From: Bilabrum cf. latius
Lineage: Eukaryota > Bigyra: Bicosoecida > Bigyra > Bicosoecida
Direction of reading: 5' to 3'
Assembly: GCA_965178125.1 (NCBI GenBank)
Contig: OZ237746.1
Span: 1,240,001 to 1,304,000 of the forward strand
DNA: 64,000 nucleotides
The notes under the pieces are model-generated. The model was given only the letters and a program-made list of their open reading frames with translations, was not told where the DNA came from and made no database searches. Numbering within the stretch: position 1 is the stretch's first letter; each line of letters starts with the position of its first letter. This document shows positions 55,877 to 64,000 of this stretch, piece after piece. The position numbers and the translations under genes are program-made.

Positions 55877-58093
55877 TCAGTCAAAGACATGCTCTACCCC
55901 GAAGTCGCTATCAAGTAGATCCACCCCTCGTTCACTGGCATCGTAGTCGGATAGCATCAGCTGCTCCAAGGGCTCTGCCAGCTCTTCCACAGCGCCCTCG
56001 CCCACCAGAAGGGCACCCACGAGCTTCTTGCCCCTACGCACAAGCTTCACGCAATCCCCCGACCCCAACCCCGCCCGTCCCTCGGTGACCCTGAACTCAA
56101 CGCGGTAGGCCGACTCCGAGTCGACGGCCGAGGCTCCCTCGCCCGCTCTGCTCGCCCCACTGCCAGACGCCGCTCCCGCATCTGCCTCGCCTGCCCCTGG
56201 CAGCTCTACCACAGGGCCCTTGTCTGCGATCCCTTCCCCTTGGTCGCCCAGGCCCGCTCCAGCAGCCACCCCCCCGGGCGAGACGGCCTCGAGTCCCCTG
56301 CCTGACGCAATCACGGACTCGCCCGTCGCTGCCTCGAGCGAGCCGTCGCCCTGGTGCAGCCCCATGGCGACCACCGTCTGTCCAAGCAGCTTCGTGCGGT
56401 GCGCGAACAGCTCAAAATTGTAGCCCGCCTCCAGTTCCAGCTGATCTAGACAGCCCACCGCGCACGCTCCTGCATACGCGCCCTAGATGCGCGCCTGCGA
56501 CCACAGCCGCATCTGCTTCCACAGGCACGGGCCTGCTGCCTCGCATTCCGCGACAAGCCGTGCGTGTCGCATAGCGGGCCACTGCACTGCAGCGCAATCA
56601 CCGGCTGCCATGACCAGGGGAGAGCCCGTAGTGCGCATGCCCTCGTCCACGACCAGCCCACCGCACGGTCCTCGCTCGAAGATGTGCTTCGGCTCGGTGC
56701 CTGCCTCTGCACCACCACTGTCGAGAACTGGGTCCGGGCCCTCCGCGGGCCCCCACTCCCAGCCTGCCCCGTACCCCTGGTCCAGTTTGATTGCACACGC
56801 ACCTGTTGTTGTTTTGGGCCGTGCTCTGCTCTCGCCACCCGCCCCTGCTTCATCTGTAGAATGTGAGTACAACGTGTGGTAGTGCTCCACCCCGCAGTCC
56901 CCGCTGAAGTCTGCGCACAGTTCTGTTCGAGGGAACACACCTGTGGCCACCACCACCATGTCGCACTCGACGAAGCGAGGTGCATCACTCGATGGGGAGC
57001 CGTAAGCACCGATTTCCTCGAGCGACAGACAGAGTGCGAACTTGTCCGCGCCAGAACCAGAGTCAAAACCAGATTCCGCTCCGATTCCCGCCTTCTCCTC
57101 CTCTTCCTGTCCACCGGCACCGGCACTGGCACTGGCACTGGCAGTCTTCTCCTTGACCCCGACCACTCCCACCCCGCGCAGCAAAGCAACTGGGTGCAGG
57201 GCGGCAGGTGTGGACGCGGTCGGGGCATCCAGGCTGCTCTCGGGTGCACCTGTATCCTTCTTGGAGATACAGCTCAGCAGAAGCGACTGCCAACCGGGGC
57301 CCAGGCTATTTCCCGAGTACTGCTGCTGCACTTCTTCGGAGACCGCAGGAGCACCATCCTGCGGCAGCTTCGGCGGCATACCTAGCTGCTCCCCTGGATC
57401 ACCACGTGCATCGGCGCTGGCTGGCACGATAGAGGGGTCCCTTTTAAGAAAGCTGTGTGTACTGCCGACAGTAGCCTACCGTAGCAAGAAAGCAGAGGCG
57501 GTTGCATCCAACAGCGTCGATCCTACCACAGAGTTCCTGCAGATCCAGGATACCGGACACACTCGCCGCAGGAAGTGCACAAGCTCCAATGAGAGTGCGC
57601 CATTTCCAACGATTGCGATGTGTTTTGGACTGAACGCCTAAAGCCGCCTTGATAGACGACGAACGCTTGCTTCGTCGCGAATAGCCGCTACCCTGCCGCC
57701 ACGATCCCTGAGAGCCGCTGGTACATGCGGCCGAGCACCAGTGCATAATACAATCCTATCAAACGGTAGGATCTGACCTGTCTCCAGGACCACTTGTCGC
57801 CTTGGAACATCGAGTGTGGAGACGGCGGCCTGAAGTGCCCGAACGCCTGGATATTTCCGTTGCAAGAAGTCGAGTGGCAAGCATTCGACTTGCAGGCTTT
57901 CTAAACTAGACGTAATCTAAACGAGTTCGCGTACTCCTGTAAGAGATCTTGAAGCAGATACGACAGTGACATTGACTTTCCGCCCACACGCAGAACTAAG
58001 GCGCGCCGCCTCTTCGGCACAAGAGACACCTGCGACACCACCGCCGACTACAACCAGGCTTAGAGGAGGGAGACCCTCTACTGACTTGCTCAT
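55877..58093 (-). CDS. PYROXD1: PYROXD1-like pyridine nucleotide-disulfide oxidoreductase
   Basis: One exon runs from the ATG at 58093 to TGA at 55879-55877, 738 residues (human PYROXD1 has 500). The FAD Rossmann motif is VVVGGGVAGVSCAEEAARL at residues 13-31; a second nucleotide site is HIAIVGNGALSLELV. FDRIVLCTGARPHVP, VECDMVVVATGVFPRTEL and WKQMRLWSQARI-Q-GAYAG match the family, as does the end, DLLDSDFGVEHVFD. PYROXD1 is a nuclear-cytoplasmic oxidoreductase that protects the tRNA ligase RTCB. TAG codons are at 57919-57917, 57640-57638, 57478-57476 and 56485-56483. The first aligns with a Gln in human PYROXD1 (LV-Q-ITSSLESL against FKQISKILEEF). Insertions of low complexity explain the greater length. 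Divergent from DNA2 by 165 bp. Confidence 0.9.
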
Positions 58094-58258
58094 TGCATTT
58101 GCATCGCACCCTGCACACTAATGACCCGTCCGCCGGCGTCCATTCGCGGTTCATTCGCGGTTGCAACGTCGAAAATTGAATGAACGGACGGGAAGCCAAG
58201 GCAGGTACTTCGACTCCCACATGAAAGTATGGACACCATAAATCACTTATCAGTAGGA
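58094..58258. promoter_or_regulatory. Bidirectional promoter region PYROXD1/DNA2
   Basis: Only 165 bp separate the two ATGs, so both promoters must lie here or inside the genes. A repeated CATTCGCGGTT-like element occurs twice in tandem at about 58141-58161; its role is unknown. Confidence 0.4.
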
Positions 58259-61200
58259 ATGGCGCTGCATGCTATCCCAAATTCGTAGCCGCAGAGTGGA
58301 ATCGCGCAGTCTCGGCTTGGGCTCGGTTAGGGTATTCAAAAATGTGTGTCTTCGATCTCGGGTAGTAACGCCAAGAAGAGGCGAATCCATGAATACGATG
58401 TCGAAGGTGTACCTCGTTTACCTCTGGGCGACCTTGCCTTGAATGTGTCTGCCTCTGATTCAACAGAGCAGTAGCGCCAGGTCGATCAGTGCGTGCACTC
58501 CCCAGAAGAGGATGCCGCTATTAGCAGCCTCGGTCCCCCCGCATGGCTCGGCAGTTCCGTTATTCGTGGCTCTGTCATTCGTAGCATTGGACGTAGCGGC
58601 CAATGCCACGATTCCCTGGTCGCTGTGGAGGCCACAGTCGTGTATCATCGGACTGCAACCACGGACTCCCTGCTCGGTTTGTTGAGCGAGACGACTAGTG
58701 AAACCAGTAGTACAGGCAAAATCAAAGTAGTTCTACAAGGTGGTTGGCTGGCTTCCATGGCTGATATCGTGGAACCCGAGTAGATCGCAGCCCACCAAGC
58801 ATCAAAAGACCGAGCCAGCTCAATGCTGCCAAATGGCACTCTGCTGCACATTGTATTTGAAGACGCGTCGCACAACAGGAAGGATTTGTGCGCCGCGAGT
58901 ACCGCTGGTGCAGCCGTAGGCAGTAGTGACGTTCCAATCGTGGTGGCTGCTGACCCTCACGTCTCAAGCCCAGGCCCCTTCGGCCGCGTGCTGGTCGTGC
59001 TGCACCCTGACCTGGTGCTCTCTCCCAGCAGGGTGCTCGAGGCGCAGTAGTGCCTGAGAAAGGCCGTCATCAGACAGCTGGTGGGTTCTTCTGGGATTCA
59101 GGCTGCCTTTGAGCCCGAGTGGGAGCCTGGTGCTGCAGCCGTATCGATTGGCCAGCCATCAGCCGCAAGCAGCAGCAGCAGCAGCAGTAGCAGCAGCAGC
59201 AGTAGCAGCAGCAGCAGTAGCAGCAGCAGCAGTAGCAGTAGCAAATCGAGCGCCAAGCCACACGTTGGAGCGCTTGCATCGGGTGTTCTCCGCCATTCGC
59301 TCTTCCAGATGGCCTTGCAGCGATGCGCTGGGGCCAAGCTGCTGTGCGACAGAGCGGCGGCTCGATCAGCCAGCCGATCCTCCGCCAGTGGAGCAGCAGC
59401 GGGTGTGCCTATTGCAGTGGTCCGCGGCCTTAACCGCACCGCCGCAGCCCGCGGATTTCCTTCTCTGGTCCTGCGACAGGGTACCCTGTGCCCGCGGGTA
59501 ACTGGGGCATGGGTACGCAAGCTGATCCCTGCCGTGGTCCGCACGCAGGAAGCTCGCAGGCTTCTGCTACCGGAAAGTGCAGCAGACAACGATGCTGTTG
59601 CGATGCTGTAGCTGGCTGCTGCCCCCATTGCAAGCTGGCTGGAATCTCAGTTCGGAGCAACGGCGTCGTAGGGGAGTGCATCCCAGTACGGTGCATCGGG
59701 CGCAGATGCACCCGAAGAGACCACCATCCACGACGTACTCGGCATAGAGGTCATGGTGCGGTCGCCCGTGTGGGGCCTGCTTGGCTTCGTAGATGCTATC
59801 GTCGCCGCTACCGATGACAGCAAAAGGGGTCCACACAGCAGAGTGCTTCCTCTGGAACTTAAGACAGGCTTCCAGGCTGCAGGGCGGGGAGTGCACTGGA
59901 AACACTCTGGCTAGCTGGCCATGTACAGCGCCATGATGCACGGACCACCAGGCTGGCAGGGAGGGGAAGACTCCGCTAAAGGCCTTCTCTCATACCTGCC
60001 AGGTGACAAAAAAGGAGCCACTGCATCTCAGCAGAGCGGCACGGCATCTCCAGGAGGTTCCGAGGCGGGTTGCAGGACGCATTGTGTGAGCTCCACGCTG
60101 GGTGAGACTGCAACACTGCTTCAACTTCGGAATCGCCTCGCGTGCGCAATTCAGTTGCACCGACGCGCTGTCTTGCTGCATGCAGCCGACAAGCAGGTCC
60201 CTTCCGAGCCGGGCACTCCACTTGATTCCACCTTCCCTCCAGTGCTGGGGGAATCCGAGTGCAGACCATGTAAGCACTGCTCTGAGATTAGCACATGCGC
60301 AGCTATCGCAGGAGCCGCTAGATTGAGCAGTCGTCCAGTATCATCAACCGCATGTGGGGATTCCCCAGTGGCTACTGCAAGGGGCTCCGCCACCAATTCC
60401 ATTGTGGTGGAGAGGGTCGCTGCCATGCGCGTATCCGAGCCAGCGGCACGTTGGGTTTGGTCGAATTGGGCCGCTTCGCTTGCTGAGTCGCAAGACTAGC
60501 CCGATGCTGGAGCACCGACAGGCAAGTTTTGCTTCAGTGGCACAACGCTTTTAGACGCAGTGGCGATCGCTTCCCGATTAATCGAGGGGTCGGTGGATGG
60601 GATGTCCTTTGAAACTATCCGTAATTTGCACAACTGGAGCCTGGCCTGTTTGGGAGACGATGGTCGTGTGTTTTTGGTGGATATTTCCGTGGCGTGTGCC
60701 TGCATACAATAGATGCACCCTGAAGGGTTGCAGCCACTTGTTCTGTCGCCCAAGCAAGAGGTCACGCTGCAGTCTTGTGGGCCCGTGTCTACATGCTTCA
60801 AGGCTGTTGGAGCCTCCACCCCTGCGGCGGATCTCTTGCACTGCCGTTCCACAAGGGCGGCGGTACTCGAGTCTCAACGATCGTACGGTGTGGGTGGGGC
60901 TGTTGCCATTGAAACTCCTACTCTCTAGCTGCTACAGTCGCTCTGTGCGACATCTTGCGGTGCTCAGATCAAGGGTTTACGGGTAGTGCACCAAGGGATC
61001 GAACGGGAATTGCGCGCCTTGGCATACCCAGATGGCATGCCAGCCGTCTTTCGCACCTCAACCGGAGGAAGGTATGGATAGGACCGCACGATGCTGGTGC
61101 AGGTGGCAGCGGCAGCAGTGGGCCAGCCTGCTTCAACTTGGGGACTAACAAGAGGATTTTCGATTGCTGGCGCACTTGCTGATCCTGCTAGGCTCTTCCA

Positions 61201-63217
61201 GACCCGTGAATTGGCTAATATGCCTACCCTTCCACAAGCGGATTCAGGACCTTGGGAGGGTCTCAATTCCGACCAGTCCCGTGCTGCTGCCGGTGTACTT
61301 CGGATGGCGGAGCTAGTGACTGGCGGTGCCGGTGTGGATGAGCTTGCAAGACGCGCAAACGTGCGAAATCCTACTGCCCAAGTCCCTGGAGCGAGCGAGC
61401 CCCAGCACGGCACCGGATCATCTGGCATTCCAGTCGCGCTGATTCACGGGATGCCCGGTACTGGCAAGTCGGCCACCATTTGCAGGATCATTGAGGCCGT
61501 GTGTCGTCGCGGGGGGCGCGTGCTGGTCACAGCCCTCACGAACTGTGCTGTTGACAACGTGCTGGAGAGGTTGCTTCAAAGCAAAGGTGGAACTTCCACG
61601 TCTGTGACAGCTGACCCTGCTGCATGCGGTGCATGGCCTGCAGGTGATTCAGTTCGATGCATCCGTGTTCGTAAACCGGCGTCCCCGCCAGCGGTACTAT
61701 TGCAGTCGCCCTGGTGTCGCTTCGTGGGGCCAGGAGCAGGCGACGACGAGCCCGAGACGGTGGATGGGCTTCGCCAAATGATGCGATCTGCCTCGGTAGT
61801 TGGACTCACGGCGACTGCATGCATGTATCCATCCACATATGCATACGTGAATTGCGCCGGGCCGTACGATCTGTGTATTGTAGATGAAGCGGCTCAGATG
61901 TCGCAGCCTGCCGCCGTAGCGGCGATCGGCCTCAGCAAAGCGGTGTGCCTTGTGGGGGACGATGAGCAGCTTCCGCCGATGGTGCGTTCTGACGCTGCTG
62001 CAAGACTTGGTCTTGGAACTTCAGTGTTCGCTTTAGTGAAAGACGCAAGGAGTGATACAGAATCCTTGCATCTAGCTGCCTCTGCCAGCAGCTCTTCTAG
62101 TGCAGGCGGCAGCAGGCGAGTTTACAGTCTGTGCAAGCAATATCGGATGTGCATGGCGATTGAGTGGCTGTCTAACCAAGTAACGTACAATGGACACTTG
62201 TCGGCAGGAAGTAAAGCAATTTCAAGGCAAACTATAGGATCCATGTAGACGAGAGCTCTGATGGCACCGCTGGGCGATGCACCTGTAGAGACCGAGCTCT
62301 GCGCCCTGTTGGCTGTGTGCAGCCCCAGAGCTGAGTGCTCGGTAGTTTGGCTAGACGGTGGGTATGCAGCACCTCTTGCTGCGACCGTGGCTTCTGCGCT
62401 GGTTTCGTAGCCCATATCTGTCTCAGTGACGGCCGCAAGGTTGGCTGGCCCTCGTATAGCTGCTGCCGCGTTGGCGTGCATGCGCGGTGAGTCGGCAGGC
62501 ACGGCAGTTGCACCAAGTGCAATTCAAAGGGCCATTTGCTCGTTGTAGTCGCAAAGTACCCCGTCCATGAAACGGTAGACTGACACCAGCAAGGTGAACA
62601 TGATGGAATTGCTGCGAGGCGTTGCCGTATTCGTGGCTCTGCTACGCACGGGCATTCCACCTGCTGCCATGTGTTTCATTTCGCCATTTCGATCGCAAGT
62701 AGAGGCGATGCGGGAGACTCTGCGCGTTCTTAGTGCGGCTTCTGGCTCTCGTGGGAGTAGTAATGACAGCAAGAGTCCCGCTGTAATTCCTGCGGGGGCT
62801 ACAGACGTGACCTCTGGTATAGACTGGCTTTCCTAGCTCGCAACTATAGATGTGGGCACAGTGGATGCGTTTCAAGGGCAGGATCGGGAAGTGGTTGTAC
62901 TCAGCATTGTAGACTCTTTTACTGAAAGCCGAAAGTCTGGCAGAGACAGGGATGCAACCACCCTGACACTGCAGGCGCGTCGCGAGCTGGATGGCACTCA
63001 TGTCGGCAACCCGGCCCGGCTGAATGTCAGCATAACACGTGCAAAGAGCAAGCTTGTTCTGTTGGGCTGCATGGGGGATGTCGGCACGAGATCTGAGGAC
63101 TCACAGACCGCTTTTGGTCGCCTGTGCAAGGCTGTTCGAAGGCAGAGGTGGCGGCACGATGCCGGGCGAGCTTTGCATAGTGTGCGGCTTGCTGCGGCGT
63201 GTGAGTTGGATGAGTGA
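58259..63217 (+). CDS. DNA2: DNA2 nuclease-helicase
   Basis: One frame of 1652 residues runs from 58259 to TGA at 63215-63217. The N-terminal part ends in LVVLHPDLVLSPSRVLEAQQ and CLRKAVIRQL, then the Cas4-like nuclease: WGLLGFVDAIV, the PLELKTG catalytic motif near residue 530, and HSG-Q-LAMYSAMM, whose QxxxY starts at TAG 59912. Fe-S cysteines appear in CRPCKHCSEISTC. The SF1 helicase has Walker A GMPGTGKS (about 1064), VDEAAQMSQPA, GDDEQLPP, VDAFQGQDRE and RLNVSITRAKSKLVLLG. DNA2 processes Okazaki flaps and resects double-strand breaks. TAGs: 58286, 58328, 58472, 58781, 59048, 59609, 59669, 59912, 60497, 60710, 60926, 61079, 62246, 62408, 62546, 62576, 62834. Confidence 0.95.
59168..59242 (+). 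repeat. AGC/AGT trinucleotide repeat in DNA2
   Basis: About 25 triplets of AGC with scattered AGT code for a Ser run between the N-terminal and nuclease parts of DNA2. In the neighbouring frame the same DNA reads CAG and TAG only, that is an unbroken Gln run under this code, but flanking homology fixes the Ser frame. Confidence 0.85.
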
Positions 63218-63294
63218 GGGATTCATCGCAAGTTGAATTGCTCACTTTATTCTGCTATATACCCGTATAGGACGTTATGGTCGTGCTGAAAGCC

Positions 63295-64000
63295 TCATCT
63301 TCGCTAATAAATGCAACAACTCCCAAATACCTACGTCAGCAGCGCCACCCCAACAGCGGCTGCCAGAATACCCAAGTACTGTTGCCACCTATCCTAGAAC
63401 GTGCTCGCAACAAAGTTCTCCACGAAGCCCTCTGCGGTTACCCTTCGAACACCACCGCTACTGACCCAATCAAAGGATGGACAGCCTGCCTATAGCCTCT
63501 GATCCTCAGTTGCGTGGGCACCAGCCTGGTAGCAGTGTGCTTGTGTCAGGCCCATGGGCGCGTTCGCCATGAAGGTCGGGTTAAAGTATGTTGCAATAAA
63601 TCTTGGAACGGCACTATAGTTTTTCACTCCCCCCACGAAGATGCTATTGAATAGCGCTGCCAGGTTGTTCAGGATTCCTGTGAAAACATGGGCAACCAAA
63701 GCGTCTTCAATGAGCACAGAGCTCAAGTGAGACGTCCAGCTGAGCCACAAGCCACAACCGAGAAAAACTGCAATCATTTCAAGGATGGGCCCAGGCTAGT
63801 CAAGCCTCAGTCCAAGCAGCAAGTACATGATTGGGGCCGTGAGCATGGCAAAGCAGGCGAGGTACAGGGTCTCCTTGATGACCAGAGCAGCGTAGTAGCT
63901 GTGCGGCGAGTACAGTCCAATCGACTGCTCTCTGTAAAACAAAGGACGTGCCTTGAACAACATCGATACCTGCGAGTTGAATACTCCGGCGCAAAAGAAA
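63295..64000 (-). CDS. ABCG/PDR-type ABC transporter, C-terminal part only
   Basis: The frame enters from the window edge and ends at TGA (63297-63295). It shows the membrane half of an ABCG-type transporter: ARPLFYREQSIGLYSPHSYY (compare FYRE-x-x-x-G-MYS in ABCG/PDR proteins), then ETLYLACFAMLTAPIMYLLL, further membrane helices, and an extracellular loop before the last helix (YLGILAAAVGVALLTQVFGS). The nucleotide-binding domain must lie beyond the window. Five TAGs lie in frame (63798-63796, 63492-63490, 63396-63394, 63333-63331, 63306-63304); the last two are within the final 12 codons. Substrate unknown. It is convergent with DNA2 (77 bp apart). Confidence 0.75.

Noticed and set aside
1-64000. 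UAG as leucine, as in a rhizarian and in sanchytrid fungi
   Set aside because: The conserved columns (CRY-DASH SNRGRQ, DNA2 QxxxY, TAF1B CGTQ, beta-helix TQLF) call for Gln, and TAGs cluster in hydrophilic segments such as NDUFS8 exon 1, not in hydrophobic cores.
1-64000. The TAG-split genes being pseudogenes or low-quality sequence
   Set aside because: There are no frameshifts and no internal TAA or TGA in tens of kilobases of coding DNA; only TAG recurs, and it does so in essential single-copy-type genes.
1-64000. Programmed stop-codon read-through or selenocysteine/pyrrolysine insertion
   Set aside because: Too many sites in too many genes, up to 21 in one protein and four within eight codons, without any common downstream element.
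1-64000. tRNA genes, including the predicted tRNA-Gln(CUA)
   Set aside because: I looked for T-loop GGTTCGA-type segments with paired arms and saw none that fold into a tRNA; it must lie elsewhere.

Overview
The window is nuclear DNA from a microbial eukaryote. It carries GT-AG spliceosomal introns, a histone H2B, an RNA polymerase subunit, eIF3, CCR4-NOT, a SNARE, a mitochondrial complex I subunit with a presequence, and a LINE retrotransposon. Coding regions are very GC-rich; introns and intergenic DNA are visibly more AT-rich. A CRY-DASH flavoprotein and a cytochrome-b5 front-end desaturase fit an alga or another free-living protist. I cannot name the lineage from sequence alone.

The central observation is that TAG is not a stop codon here. 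Nearly every recognisable gene is broken into pieces if TAG is read as stop, and becomes one continuous protein in one frame if it is read through. I count roughly 100 in-frame TAGs in 21 coding regions. Where the family is well known, the TAG falls on glutamine columns: CRY-DASH SNRGR-Q-NVASF, the QxxxY nuclease motif of DNA2, the TAF1B/RRN7 zinc ribbon CGSQ, and T-Q-LF of the beta-helix protein. Genes end in TGA (nearly all) or TAA (SEC22 and TAF1B); none needs TAG as terminator. The window therefore shows a UAG-only Gln reassignment with UAA and UGA kept as stops. The LINE reverse transcriptase uses the same code.

Layout: 1-2125, secreted beta-helix protein and RRP15 (both minus); 2261-7122, giant HSF-type factor; 7206-8124, Tudor-like protein; 8414-12133, LINE reverse transcriptase (minus); 12420-21230, a 2936-residue UBA protein; 21335-22243, SEC22 (minus); 22717-23438, H2B; 23846-25531, L-type lectin (minus); 25702-26221, small secreted protein; 26755-28998, CRY-DASH; 29143-29776, NHP2 (minus); 30060-30970, NDUFS8; 31234-33666, desaturase; 33873-36416, unknown; 36463-36927, RPB8 (minus); 37201-38180, PRA1/JWA family (minus); 38401-41442, TAF1B/RRN7; 41584-51712, NOT1 (minus); 52109-53772, eIF3h; 53968-55797, secreted clan-A glycosidase; 55877-58093, PYROXD1 (minus); 58259-63217, DNA2; 63295-end, ABCG-type transporter (minus, partial).

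Genes are dense and often in divergent pairs sharing 100-500 bp (RRP15/HSF, SEC22/H2B, lectin/secreted protein, NHP2/NDUFS8, PRA1/TAF1B, NOT1/eIF3h, PYROXD1/DNA2). Introns are few, short (about 85-370 bp) and close to the 5' end, sometimes after first exons of only 13-17 bases. Several genes serve gene expression (RRP15, NHP2, TAF1B, RPB8, NOT1, eIF3h, H2B) and others the secretory pathway (SEC22, PRA1, lectin). Many proteins are enlarged by Ala/Gly/Ser-rich insertions compared with their animal or yeast relatives.
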